DNA of 45,602 bases from Brevundimonas sp. UBA7664 (lineage in GTDB: Bacteria; Pseudomonadota; Alphaproteobacteria; Caulobacterales; Caulobacteraceae), in assembly GCF_002483305.1 (NCBI RefSeq), contig NZ_DLHQ01000033.1, positions 1-45,602 of the forward strand. The letters run 5' to 3'. Below the pieces are notes generated by a model. The model saw only the letters and a program-made list of their open reading frames with translations. It searched no databases and was not told where the DNA came from. Both the position numbers and the translations under genes were made by a program. Positions 23,554 to 32,608 of this stretch are shown piece after piece. The stretch's first letter is position 1; each line of letters begins with the position of its first letter.

Positions 23554-23566
23554 CGCAATCTCCTTT

Positions 23567-24175
23567 TCAGCTGTCGGACGACCCTTGTTGCCGCCGCCCG
23601 GGGATTCGTGACGACACGACGAAAAGATTCCCGTCCGGGTCATGCGAGCCCAGCGCTGGCTGCTGGTCGCGCACCCGCCCCAGCAGCGCCCGCCGCATCA
23701 GGCCGAAGGGCAGGTCGCCGCGCAGGGCCTCGCCATCGGTCCCGGCGTCGTCGCCGCTCCAGCGCCGGCGGATTTCGCTGATGCGCTTGCGCAAAGCCAC
23801 GTCGGACAGCCCCTGCAGCCAGGCGATCTCGGCCCGCGTATGGCCGGTCAGGGCCAGCAGCGCCGTGGTTCTCAGCGCGGGCGGCAGGGTCATGACCGGC
23901 GGCGGCGACGGCGCGTCCGGCGGGCTGGCCGCGGGCGCCATCGCCTCGAACTCCGCCTCGCGCCGCCGCCGCCGCGCCGCGCTCCGCCCGTCCAGCAGCG
24001 CCCGGTTCCTCATCACGCCCGCGAGCCAGCGACGGTTCTCGACCCGGCTCAGATCGCCCCGCCGGGCCTCCAGCGCGATCAGCAGCGCGTCCTGCAACAG
24101 GTCCTCGGCCTCGGGCAGGCGCCGGACGCGCCGCCGGGCGTGACGCAACAGCGTCAGATAGGTCGTCCGGTCCAT
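23567..24175 (-). CDS. ECF-type RNA polymerase sigma factor with C-terminal tail
   Basis: The 202-residue protein has a sigma region 2 (YLTLLRHARRRVRRLPEAEDLLQDALLIAL) and a sigma region 4 helix-turn-helix (ALTGHTRAEIAWLQGLSDVALRKRISEIRRRW). A tail of about 55 residues follows, containing SHDPDGNLFVVSSR. No anti-sigma factor gene is adjacent; the partner is the VOC protein downstream. ECF groups with non-classical partners (SnoaL-like, DGPF/YCII) are known, so a VOC-linked regulatory mechanism is plausible but unproven. GGAGG lies 8 bases before the ATG. Divergent from hutU across 116 bp. Confidence 0.85.
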   Translation of the reverse strand: MDRTTYLTLLRHARRRVRRLPEAEDLLQDALLIALEARRGDLSRVENRRWLAGVMRNRALLDGRSAARRRRREAEFEAMAPAASPPDAPSPPPVMTLPPALRTTALLALTGHTRAEIAWLQGLSDVALRKRISEIRRRWSGDDAGTDGEALRGDLPFGLMRRALLGRVRDQQPALGSHDPDGNLFVVSSRIPGRRQQGSSDS

Positions 24176-24291
24176 CGCTGCCCCCTCCAGACCGCGCAGC
24201 CTACAGAGCGCGACCGGCCCGCCGCAACGCCCCTGTTCGCCCGGACCGCCCCGGCTTCTCGCCCGCCGGGAGACGGGCTAGAGAGGCCGCC

Positions 24292-25962
24292 ATGACGATT
24301 CAACAAACCTCGAACACCCGCGTCATCCGCAGCCCGCGCGGTCTCGACATGACCGCGAAGACCTGGGCCGCGGAGGCCGCCCTGCGCATGCTGATGAACA
24401 ACCTCGATCCCGAGGTGGCCGAACGCCCCGAGGACCTCGTCGTCTACGGCGGCATCGGCAAGGCGGCGCGCGACTGGCCGTCGTTCGATCGCATCGTCAC
24501 GGAACTCCGCAATCTCGAACCCGACCAGACCCTGCTGGTCCAGTCCGGCAAACCGGTTGGCGTTTTCCGCACCCATGCCGACGCCCCGCGTGTCCTGATC
24601 GCCAACTCCAACCTGGTGCCCAAATGGGCGACCTGGGAGCATTTCAACGAGCTCGATCGCAAGGGTCTCATGATGTACGGCCAGATGACGGCCGGCTCAT
24701 GGATCTACATCGGCACCCAGGGCATCGTTCAGGGCACCTATGAGACCTTCATGGAGGCCGGACGCCAGCACTATGGCGGCGACTGGTCGGGCCGCTGGAT
24801 TCTCACCGGCGGCCTCGGCGGCATGGGGGGCGCCCAACCGCTGGCCGCGACCATGGCGGGGGCATCCTGCCTCGCCGTCGAATGCCAGCGCAGCCGGATC
24901 GAGATGCGCCTGCGCACCCGCTACCTCGACGTCATGGCCGAAACCCTCGACGAGGCCCTGGCCTTGCTCGATCAGGCGAAATCGGACGGAAAAGCTATAT
25001 CCGTCGGCCTGTTGGCAAATACGGCTGATGTTTTGCCTGAACTTGTCAAACGCGGCGTCCACCCCGATCTGGTCACCGACCAGACCAGCGCCCACGATCT
25101 GATCAACGGCTATCTGCCGCAGGGCTGGACCGTCGCCGAATGGGAGGACAAACGCGTCTCCGACCCCGCCGCCGTCGAGGCCGCCGCCCGCGCCTCCTGC
25201 GCCGTCCACGTGCAGGCCATGCTGGACTTCCAGTCCATGGGCGTCCCCACCACCGACTACGGAAACAACATCCGTCAGGTGGCCTTCGACGCGGGCGTCA
25301 AGAACGCCTTCGACTTCCCCGGCTTCGTCCCCGCCTACATCCGTCCGCTGTTCTGCCGCGGCATCGGCCCGTTCCGCTGGGCCGCCCTGACCGGCGATCC
25401 GGAAGACATCCGCAAGACCGACTCGGCGATGAAAGAGCTGTTCCCCGACAACGTCGGCCTGCACCGCTGGCTCGACATGGCCGGCGAGCGCATCGCCTTC
25501 CAGGGCCTGCCCGCCCGCATCTGCTGGATCGGCCTCGGCGACCGCCACCGCGCCGGCCTGATGTTCAACGACATGGTCGCCTCGGGCGAACTCAGCGGCC
25601 CGATCGTCATCGGCCGCGATCACCTCGACTCCGGCTCGGTCGCCAGCCCGAACCGCGAGACGGAATCAATGATTGATGGATCGGACGCCGTGTCCGACTG
25701 GCCCCTGCTGAACGCCCTGCTCAACACGGCCTCGGGCGCGAGCTGGGTGTCGCTGCACCACGGCGGCGGGGTCGGCATGGGCTACAGCCAGCACTCGGGC
25801 GTGGTCATCGTCGCCGACGGCACGCCGGAAGCCGCGAAACGCCTCGAACGCGTGCTCTGGAACGACCCCGCCACCGGGGTGATGCGCCACGCCGACGCCG
25901 GCTATGAGATCGCGAAGGACGCCGCCCGCGAACACGGGCTCAACCTGCCGGGCGTCACCTGA
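24292..25962 (+). CDS. hutU: Urocanate hydratase
   Basis: HutU converts urocanate to imidazolone-5-propionate with tightly bound NAD+. The 556-residue protein is full length, with the glycine-rich NAD loop LTGGLGGMGGAQPLA (171-185), FCRGIGPFRW (354-363), and the urocanase signature FQGLPARICW (403-412) that carries the catalytic Cys411. GAGAGG lies upstream of the ATG. About 80 bp near 24975-25055 use codons unlike the rest (GCT ATA TCC; TTG GCA AAT; GTT TTG CCT). It heads the rightward unit hutU-transporter-hutH. Confidence 0.98.
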   Translation: MTIQQTSNTRVIRSPRGLDMTAKTWAAEAALRMLMNNLDPEVAERPEDLVVYGGIGKAARDWPSFDRIVTELRNLEPDQTLLVQSGKPVGVFRTHADAPRVLIANSNLVPKWATWEHFNELDRKGLMMYGQMTAGSWIYIGTQGIVQGTYETFMEAGRQHYGGDWSGRWILTGGLGGMGGAQPLAATMAGASCLAVECQRSRIEMRLRTRYLDVMAETLDEALALLDQAKSDGKAISVGLLANTADVLPELVKRGVHPDLVTDQTSAHDLINGYLPQGWTVAEWEDKRVSDPAAVEAAARASCAVHVQAMLDFQSMGVPTTDYGNNIRQVAFDAGVKNAFDFPGFVPAYIRPLFCRGIGPFRWAALTGDPEDIRKTDSAMKELFPDNVGLHRWLDMAGERIAFQGLPARICWIGLGDRHRAGLMFNDMVASGELSGPIVIGRDHLDSGSVASPNRETESMIDGSDAVSDWPLLNALLNTASGASWVSLHHGGGVGMGYSQHSGVVIVADGTPEAAKRLERVLWNDPATGVMRHADAGYEIAKDAAREHGLNLPGVT

Positions 25963-25999
25963 GCCAGACCGGACGATGACAGACACCTGAGGACCCCGC

Positions 26000-26851
26000 A
26001 TGGAATTCGCCGCCGTCGCCCTGCCTCTCGCCCTCGGGGTCATCATGTTCGGCCTCGGGCTGGACCTGACGCCCGCCGATTTCGTCCGCGTGGCGAAACA
26101 GCCCAGGGCCGCCGCCGTCGCCCTCGCCTGCCAGCTCCTGCTGCTGCCGGCGATCTGCTTCGGACTGGTGCTGCTGTTCCGGCTGCCGCCGATCCTCGCG
26201 GTCGGGATGATGCTGCTGGCCGCCTCGCCCGGCGGCACCACCGCCAACCTCTACAGCCACCTGTTCCGGGGCGATGTGGCGCTGAACATCTCCCTGACCG
26301 CGATCAACTCGGTCATCGCCGTCGTCACCCTGCCGGTCCTCACCAACCTGGCCATCGCGTATTTCCAGCCGGGCGACCTCAGCGTCGGCCTGCAGTTCCG
26401 CAAGACGCTTGAGGTCTTCCTGATCGTCCTCGGGCCTGTGGCGCTGGGCATGGGTGTTCGCGGACTGAAGCCGGGCTTCGCCACCGCCATGGACAAGCCG
26501 GTTCGCATCGCCTCCATGGCCATACTGGTGCTGGTGATCGCCGGGTCCGTTGCGAGCAGTTTCGACCTGCTGGCCGCCAACTTCGTCCTGCTGGGCGGCA
26601 TCGCGACCGTCTTCTGCGTCCTGAGCCTGACGGTCGGCTATGTCGTTCCGCGCCTGCTCAAGGTCGAGACGTCGCAGGCGGTGGCCAGCGCCTTCGAGGT
26701 CGGCATCCACAACGCCACCCTCGCCATCGTCATCGCCCAAGGCGTGCTGGGCCGGCCGGATATGTCGCTGCCGGCCGCCATCTATGGCGTGCTGATGTTC
26801 CCGATCGCGGCCCTGTTCGGGCTATGGGTCACCCGGCGGCGGCCCGGCTGA
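26000..26851 (+). CDS. BASS-family sodium symporter, possibly for histidine-pathway substrates
   Basis: The 283-residue protein is mostly hydrophobic with about nine or ten membrane segments. The bile acid:sodium symporter signatures are present: LAASPGGTTANLYSHLFRGD and the C-terminal repeat's FEVGIHNATLAIVIAQG. Family members move bile acids, pyruvate, pantothenate or other organic anions with Na+. Lying between hutU and hutH (37 bp after hutU, 50 bp before hutH) suggests it imports urocanate or a related compound; this is inference from context. GAGGA precedes the ATG. Confidence 0.9.
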   Translation: MEFAAVALPLALGVIMFGLGLDLTPADFVRVAKQPRAAAVALACQLLLLPAICFGLVLLFRLPPILAVGMMLLAASPGGTTANLYSHLFRGDVALNISLTAINSVIAVVTLPVLTNLAIAYFQPGDLSVGLQFRKTLEVFLIVLGPVALGMGVRGLKPGFATAMDKPVRIASMAILVLVIAGSVASSFDLLAANFVLLGGIATVFCVLSLTVGYVVPRLLKVETSQAVASAFEVGIHNATLAIVIAQGVLGRPDMSLPAAIYGVLMFPIAALFGLWVTRRRPG

Positions 26852-26901
26852 GCCGCAGACAATTTTTCCGACATCCCGCAAAGGGACAGGCAGACGCACA
26901 T

Positions 26902-28428
26902 ATGACCCTCACCATCGGCCACGCCCCCCTCACCCTCGCACAGCTCCGCGCCGTGCTGGACGCCCCCTGCACCGTTGAGTTGGCCCCCGCCACCTGGACC
27001 GCCGTCGAGCGCGGCGCGGCCGTCGTCGCCGCCATCGTGGCCGAGGGCCGCACCGTCTATGGCGTCAACACCGGCTTCGGCCTGCTGGCCAACACCTCCA
27101 TCGCCACGGAGGATCTGGAGACGCTGCAGAAGAACCTCGTCCTCAGCCACGCCTGCGGCGTCGGGGCCCTGCTGCCCGACAACGTCGTCCGCCTGCTGAT
27201 GGTGCTGAAGATCGCCTCGCTCTCGAAAGGGGCGTCCGGCATCCGCCGCGGGACGCTCGAAGCCCTGATCGCCCTGGTCAACGCCGACGTCCTGCCCTGC
27301 ATCCCGTCCAAGGGCTCGGTCGGCGCCTCCGGCGACCTCGCGCCCCTGGCCCATATGTCCTGCGTCCTGATCGGCGTCGGCGAGGCCCGCCACAAGGGCG
27401 AGACCCTGTCCGCCGAGGCGGCCCTCGCCCGTGTCGGCCTCACGCCGCTGGTGCTCGGTCCGAAGGAAGGCCTCGCCCTCCTCAACGGCACCCAGTGTTC
27501 CACGGCCCTCGCCCTCGCAGGCCTGTTCGCGGCCGAGGCGGCCTTCGCCGCCGGCATCGCCGCCGGGGCCCTGTCGGTCGACGCCCTGAAAGGCTCCGAC
27601 GCTCCGTTCGACGCCCGTATCCACGCCCTGCGCGGCCAGCTCGGCCAGATCGCCGTCGCCGCCCGCCTGCGCGCCCTGATGGCCGGCTCGGCCATTCGCG
27701 ACAGCCACCGGGAGGGCTGCCACAAGGTGCAGGATCCCTACTCCCTGCGCTGCCAGCCCCAGGTCATGGGCGCGGTCCTCGACGTCCTGCGCAACGCCGC
27801 CGCCACGCTCGAACTCGAGGCCAACGCCGTCACCGACAATCCGCTGGTCTTCATCGAGGAAGGCGACGTCATCTCTGGCGGCAACTTCCACGCAGAACCC
27901 GTTGCTTTTGCTGCCGATATGATCGCCATGGCTCTGTGCGAGATCGGCAACATCTCCGAACGCCGCACCTCCATCCTCGTCGATCCGAAGATGAGCGAAC
28001 TGCCCGCCTTCCTCGTCAAGGAGAGCGGCCTGAACTCCGGCTTCATGATCGCCCAGGTCACCGCCGCCGCCCTCGTCGCCGAGAACCGGATGGTCGCCCA
28101 CCCCTGCAGCATCGACACCGTGCCGACATCGGCCAACCAGGAGGACCATGTCTCCATGGCCACCCACGGCGCCCGCCGCCTGCTCGACATGGCCGAGAAC
28201 ACCGCCGCCGTGGTCGGCATCGAACTTCTGGCCGCCGCCCAGGGCATGGAATTCCACCGCCCGCTGACCTCGTCGCCCGATCTGGAAAAGGTCTGGGCCA
28301 TCGTCCGCGAGGCGGCCGCCGCCTACGGCTCCGACCACTATTTCGCGCCGGACATCGCAAGGGCGACCGACGGCGTCCGGGCGGGCCGCTACCGGGCGTT
28401 CGCGGGCGATCTGCTGCCGTCGGCCTGA
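26902..28428 (+). CDS. hutH: Histidine ammonia-lyase
   Basis: HutH removes ammonia from histidine to give urocanate. The 508-residue protein carries the MIO-forming Ala-Ser-Gly at 142-144 in GSVGASGDLAPLAHM, the same positions as in the Pseudomonas enzyme. Other conserved parts are YGVNTGFG (Tyr53), VQDPYSLRCQPQVMG, NPLVF, and the C-terminal STVPTSANQEDHVSM-like block (DTVPTSANQEDHVSM). The ATG at 26902 is chosen; the frame also reads back into the transporter gene without similarity. Last gene of the rightward hut unit. Confidence 0.98.
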   Translation: MTLTIGHAPLTLAQLRAVLDAPCTVELAPATWTAVERGAAVVAAIVAEGRTVYGVNTGFGLLANTSIATEDLETLQKNLVLSHACGVGALLPDNVVRLLMVLKIASLSKGASGIRRGTLEALIALVNADVLPCIPSKGSVGASGDLAPLAHMSCVLIGVGEARHKGETLSAEAALARVGLTPLVLGPKEGLALLNGTQCSTALALAGLFAAEAAFAAGIAAGALSVDALKGSDAPFDARIHALRGQLGQIAVAARLRALMAGSAIRDSHREGCHKVQDPYSLRCQPQVMGAVLDVLRNAAATLELEANAVTDNPLVFIEEGDVISGGNFHAEPVAFAADMIAMALCEIGNISERRTSILVDPKMSELPAFLVKESGLNSGFMIAQVTAAALVAENRMVAHPCSIDTVPTSANQEDHVSMATHGARRLLDMAENTAAVVGIELLAAAQGMEFHRPLTSSPDLEKVWAIVREAAAAYGSDHYFAPDIARATDGVRAGRYRAFAGDLLPSA

Positions 28429-28462
28429 TCCCCGCCTTCCCGCTATCGTCATCCTCCGGCAA

Positions 28463-28478
28463 GCCGCGGCTTCGCGGC
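28463..28478. other. Small hairpin in the 219-bp gap after hutH
   Basis: Perfect 6-bp arms gccgcg and cgcggc enclose GCTT. The gap 28429-28647 lies between the convergent hutH and fni genes and otherwise shows only GC-rich sequence resembling degenerate intergenic repeat DNA. No gene is supported in it. Confidence 0.35.
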
Positions 28479-28647
28479 GCAGACCGGGGGACCCAGCGGC
28501 GCCGAAGGCGACCTTTCCAGCCGCGCTCCCGGCAGGACCGCACGGAGGCCTGCCGATCCCGGCCGAAGGCATACCCCCGCGGTCGCCGCGAAACGCGACG
28601 CAATTTTTCGGCTGAAACAGTGTCTTTCCGCCCCCACCGACGGCGAG

Positions 28648-29670
28648 TCAGCCTTGCAGCGGCGCCCGCCTCAACGCCGTCAGATTGGCCGAGCCGGTGC
28701 AGAAACAGACGGTGCGCATCTGGCGGATCATCGTCTGGAAATGCTCGACCACCGCCTCGGTCGAGACGGTCGCCGCCGCCAGCACCCCCGCCGCCTGCCC
28801 CACCATGTCGGCCCCCAGCCGGATCGCCTTGGCCGCCTCGACGCCGTCGCGGATGCCGCCCGAGCCGATGATCACGGCCTTCGGGCAGGCCGCCCGGACC
28901 TCGGCGATGGCGCGGGCCGTGGGAATGCCCCAGTCGGCGAAGGCGGCGGCGTGGGCCTTGTCCCCCTCGTCCTCGGCCCGTTCGCCCTCGACCGTGGCCC
29001 AGTTCGAGCCTCCGGCCCCGGCCACGTCGACCGCCGCCACCCCCATGTCGAACAGGCGCTGGGCCGCGGCCGCCGAGATCCCGGCCCCGGTCTCCTTGAC
29101 CACCACCGGCGCGTCCAGCGTCTTGACCAGGGCCTCCAGCGCCGCCCCGACGCCCCACCAGTCGCGGTCGCCCTCGGGCTGGCAGGCCTCCTGCAGCGGG
29201 TTCAGATGCACGATCAGGGCGTCGGCGGCGATCATGTCCAGCACCCGCCGCGCCTCGTCGACGCCGAAGCCGCGCGTCAGCTGGGCCGCGCCGATATTGG
29301 CCAGGATCGGCGTATCCGGCGCCCTGAGCCGCAGGGCCATGTCCAGCCCCGGCGTCGGCGCTTGCGCCTCCAGCGCCGCGCGCTGGGAGCCGACGGCCAG
29401 GGCGATGCCCAGATGCTGCGCCGCCTCGGCCAGCCGGGCGTTGATCGCCTCGGCCCGCGCCGGGCCGCCGGTCATCGAACTGATCAACAGCGGGGCCTTC
29501 AGCCGCCGCCCGAAGAAATCGGCCCCCAGGTCGATCTTGGCGTGGTCCAGATCCGGCAGGGCCTCATGTTCGAACCGGACGTCGCCGAAGCCGTTGTCCA
29601 GCCCGTGGCGGGCCCGGCCCGACAGGATCACGTCGAGATGCTGATCCTTGCGGTCCACGATCCGGGACAT
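28648..29670 (-). CDS. fni: Type 2 isopentenyl-diphosphate delta-isomerase
   Basis: Fni interconverts IPP and DMAPP using reduced FMN. The 340-residue protein shows RKDQHLDVIL at the N-terminus, LLISSMTGG, LAVGSQRAAL, ANIGAAQL, HLNPLQEACQPEGDRDW, VVVKETGAGIS, DVAGAGGSNWATVE and IGSGGIRDG, which together are diagnostic. GGAG lies upstream of the ATG at 29670. No other isoprenoid or carotenoid gene is in the window, so it appears as a single gene; the next gene upstream on the strand is the unrelated PPC-repeat protein. Confidence 0.95.
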   Translation of the reverse strand: MSRIVDRKDQHLDVILSGRARHGLDNGFGDVRFEHEALPDLDHAKIDLGADFFGRRLKAPLLISSMTGGPARAEAINARLAEAAQHLGIALAVGSQRAALEAQAPTPGLDMALRLRAPDTPILANIGAAQLTRGFGVDEARRVLDMIAADALIVHLNPLQEACQPEGDRDWWGVGAALEALVKTLDAPVVVKETGAGISAAAAQRLFDMGVAAVDVAGAGGSNWATVEGERAEDEGDKAHAAAFADWGIPTARAIAEVRAACPKAVIIGSGGIRDGVEAAKAIRLGADMVGQAAGVLAAATVSTEAVVEHFQTMIRQMRTVCFCTGSANLTALRRAPLQG

Positions 29671-29707
29671 TGACTCACTCCACGCATCGCAGCCCCGTTA
29701 CGACGTC

Positions 29708-31534
29708 TCAGGGCTGCTTCTCGACGTTCAACGCATAGGACCCGGTCTGGCCCTGCTGGAACGATCCGGCCCGGACCTGGTAGACGCCGTCGGCCGGCGC
29801 GGTCCACTCCAGCTTGGCGTGGGTGTCCGACAGGCCGTCGTCGTCCGAGGCCAGCACTTCGAACTCGCCGTCCTCCTGCTCGCGCCCGACGATCAGGAAG
29901 CTGTCGACCTCGTTGGAGACCATGGTGATCAGCAGTTTCTCGTCTTCCTTCAGGGTCACGCTGTAGGCGTCGTAGAAGCTGTTGTTGTCGGCGGTGGCGT
30001 CCGTCTCGGTCAGGACGCCGCGCGCCGTGGCGCCGACCAGCACGCTGCCGGGCTGCGGTTGCGGGCCGCGGTCGATCAGCTCCAGCGAATAGAGGCCGTC
30101 GTCCCCCGACCCCAGCGGCGAGGCCCGCAGCACATAGTCGCCATCCTCGGGAAGGGTGTAGCTGAGCCGGGAATCGGTGCCTTCGCCCAGCCCGTCGTCA
30201 TCGGAGACCAGGGCCTCGAACTCCGCCCCGGCCCGGCCGATCTGAAGGTAGGTGTCGAAATCGCCCGATCGCATGATCGCCTGCACCCGCTGGCCCGCCA
30301 CGCCGCGGAAGGCATAGGCGTCAAAGCGGCGGTCATCGCTGTCGGCCGGGTCGGTCTCGCTGACCTCGCCCTGGATGGTCGAGCCGAAGGGCAGATCCTC
30401 GGGCGCCTTTTCCGGCTCGACCTCGGAGATCGACAGCGCATAGCCGCCCGTCGCCTCGGTGAAGGCGCGCGCCTCGATGAAATAGTCGCCGGTGCTGGGC
30501 AGGGTGAAGGTCAGACGCGAGTTGGTGCCCTCGGGCCCGCCGTCGTCGTCCTCGGCCAGACTGACGCGACCGGCGTCGAACAGCTCCAGATAGGTGTCGA
30601 AATCGTCCGAGCTCATGTCGATCCGGATGCGCTGGCCCTCCCGGCCGGAGAACCGGTAGGCGTCGGCGGCCGTGCCCGACTCACCCTTGCTGTCGTCCTC
30701 CGACAGCGCGCCCTCGACCGATCCGCCGATCTCGATCGACTGCGCCGCCGGCAGTTCCGGCCCGGACGCCAGCGCCAGGGTGTAGGCGCCCTCGCTCCCC
30801 GCGACCAGGGGCGTGGCCCGGATGACGTATTCGCCGCCGTCCACGGCGGTGAAGATCAGCCGCGAGTTGAGGCCCGTCTCCAGGGTGTCGTCGTTCATGG
30901 CCAGCTCGGCGAAGGAGCCGTTCTGCATCCGCCCGACGCGGACGACGGGATCAAAGGCGTCCGAGATCAGGTCGATGGCGAACCGCTCGCCGGCGCGGGC
31001 GCGGAAGGAAAAGGCGTCATAGGCCTGCCCCTCGTCGGTCTCGGGATCCCGGGCGGTCAGCGCGCCCTGGACGGTCTGGCCGACCCGGATGCCGGACGGC
31101 CGCGGCGGACGACCCGCCGGCGGGCGTTCACCCAGAGCCAGGCTGTAGCTCCCGCCCTCGACCCCCGCGAGCGTACGGGCCCGGAGCACGTAGTTCCCGG
31201 CCCGCCCGGCGGTGAAGCGAAGCCGCGAATCAGTGCCCTCGCCCAGACCGTCGTCGTCACTGGCCAGGCTTTCGCTCTCGCCCTGATGGAACACCTCCAG
31301 AAAGGCGTCGAACTCATCGGCGCGCATGATGACTTCAAACCGCTGACCGGCCCGCGCCCGGATAAGATATTCGTCATAGCGGTAGGCGTCGTCCGCAGCC
31401 GTGGGGTCGCCCTCGGCGATCTGGCCCCGCACGGTCTCGCCAGGCGACAGGCGCTCGGCGTCCTGCGACAGGGCCGGCGCCGCGATCGACATCGCCAGCA
31501 GGCTGACGGCGGCGAGAATGGTCTGACGGCGCAT
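29708..31534 (-). CDS. Secreted protein of five PPC (pre-peptidase C-terminal) repeats
   Basis: The 608-residue product has a signal peptide (MRRQTILAAVSLLAMSIAAPALSQ region, cleavage after ALS) followed by five tandem domains of about 115 residues and nothing else. Each has a G-x-V/I-x-G start, a DxYxF/YDAYSF segment, an FDTYLE/FDSFLIV strand, an acidic loop such as SDDDGLGEGTDSRL, and a DYVLRA closing strand. PPC domains usually sit at the ends of secreted proteases; here no peptidase domain is present. The acidic loops could bind calcium. AGGGGGA precedes the ATG at 31534. Periplasmic or extracellular adhesion or scaffolding is a guess. Confidence 0.88.
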   Translation of the reverse strand: MRRQTILAAVSLLAMSIAAPALSQDAERLSPGETVRGQIAEGDPTAADDAYRYDEYLIRARAGQRFEVIMRADEFDAFLEVFHQGESESLASDDDGLGEGTDSRLRFTAGRAGNYVLRARTLAGVEGGSYSLALGERPPAGRPPRPSGIRVGQTVQGALTARDPETDEGQAYDAFSFRARAGERFAIDLISDAFDPVVRVGRMQNGSFAELAMNDDTLETGLNSRLIFTAVDGGEYVIRATPLVAGSEGAYTLALASGPELPAAQSIEIGGSVEGALSEDDSKGESGTAADAYRFSGREGQRIRIDMSSDDFDTYLELFDAGRVSLAEDDDGGPEGTNSRLTFTLPSTGDYFIEARAFTEATGGYALSISEVEPEKAPEDLPFGSTIQGEVSETDPADSDDRRFDAYAFRGVAGQRVQAIMRSGDFDTYLQIGRAGAEFEALVSDDDGLGEGTDSRLSYTLPEDGDYVLRASPLGSGDDGLYSLELIDRGPQPQPGSVLVGATARGVLTETDATADNNSFYDAYSVTLKEDEKLLITMVSNEVDSFLIVGREQEDGEFEVLASDDDGLSDTHAKLEWTAPADGVYQVRAGSFQQGQTGSYALNVEKQP

Positions 31535-31632
31535 GGATATCCCCCTGAATGCGACTCCGATCATAGACGCCGAACCGCGCCCTCTGTAAATCGCGGCGAC
31601 CGCACGATTCCTGACGACCGGAGCCGAAATCC

Positions 31633-32556
31633 ATGACGGCCGACCCCGCCCGCGCGACCCTGATCGACGGCAAGGCCTTCGCGGCAGGCCTCGTCGACCG
31701 CGTCACCGCCGCCGCCGCCCGCCTGGAAGCGGCGCACGGCGTCAAACCCGGCCTCGCCGTCGTCATCGTCGGCGAGGACCCGGCCAGTCAGGTCTATGTC
31801 CGCAACAAGGGCGAGACGACGCAACGCGCCGGCATGCGTTCGGACACCCACCGCCTCGCCGACACCACCTCGCAGGCCGACCTGCTGGCGCTGATCGCGA
31901 GCCTGAACGCCGACGTCGGCATCCACGGCATTCTGGTCCAGCTGCCCCTGCCGGCTCACATCGACGCCTCGGCCGTGCTGGGCGCGATTGATCCGGACAA
32001 GGACGTGGACGGCTTTCATGTCGTCAACGCCGGGCGGCTGGCGGTCGGCCTGCCGGGGCTGGTCCCGTGCACGCCCCTGGGCTGCCTGATGCTGCTCAAG
32101 GCCGAACTGGGCGACCTGTCCGGCCTGAACGCGGTCATCGTCGGCCGCTCCAACATCGTCGGCAAGCCGATGGCGCAACTGCTGCTGGGCGAGAGCTGCA
32201 CGGTGACCATCGCCCATTCCCGCACCCGGGATCTGCCGGCCCTGTGCCGCACAGCGGACATCCTCGTCGCGGCTGTCGGGCGACCCGAGATGGTGCGCGG
32301 CGACTGGATCAAGCCGGGCGCCGCCGTGATCGACGTCGGCATCAACCGCCTGCCGTCCCGCGATCCGGTCAAGGCGGCCGAGGGCAGGACCCGGCTGGTC
32401 GGCGACGTCGCCTTCGACGAGGCCGCCGCGGTTGCGGGCCGGATCACGCCGGTGCCCGGCGGGGTCGGGCCGATGACCATCGCCTGCCTGCTGGCCAACA
32501 CCTATTCGGCGGCCTGCCGCGCCGCCGGCGTCAGGCCGGAGCCGCTGGACGCTTGA
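31633..32556 (+). CDS. folD: Bifunctional methylenetetrahydrofolate dehydrogenase/cyclohydrolase
   Basis: FolD interconverts 5,10-methylene-, 5,10-methenyl- and 10-formyl-tetrahydrofolate with NADP. The 307-residue protein is of normal length and has VGEDPASQVYVRNKG with the catalytic Tyr and Lys, GILVQLPLP, DKDVDGFH, the nucleotide site VIVGRSNIVGKPMAQLL, and PVPGGVGPMT. It is divergent from the PPC-repeat gene with a 98-bp gap and lies 52 bp upstream of lemA. Confidence 0.97.
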   Translation: MTADPARATLIDGKAFAAGLVDRVTAAAARLEAAHGVKPGLAVVIVGEDPASQVYVRNKGETTQRAGMRSDTHRLADTTSQADLLALIASLNADVGIHGILVQLPLPAHIDASAVLGAIDPDKDVDGFHVVNAGRLAVGLPGLVPCTPLGCLMLLKAELGDLSGLNAVIVGRSNIVGKPMAQLLLGESCTVTIAHSRTRDLPALCRTADILVAAVGRPEMVRGDWIKPGAAVIDVGINRLPSRDPVKAAEGRTRLVGDVAFDEAAAVAGRITPVPGGVGPMTIACLLANTYSAACRAAGVRPEPLDA

Positions 32557-32608
32557 ACCTGCGCCGTTGAGGCCCGATACTCAGGGTCTGGCCCGTCAGG
32601 AGACGTCG

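Noticed and set aside
26782..28572. 596-codon minus-strand frame opposite hutH
   Set aside because: Antisense artefact; hutH is unmistakable with its ASG and conserved motifs.
29648..31636. 662-codon plus-strand frame opposite the PPC-repeat gene
   Set aside because: Antisense artefact; the minus-strand protein has a signal peptide and five matching repeats.
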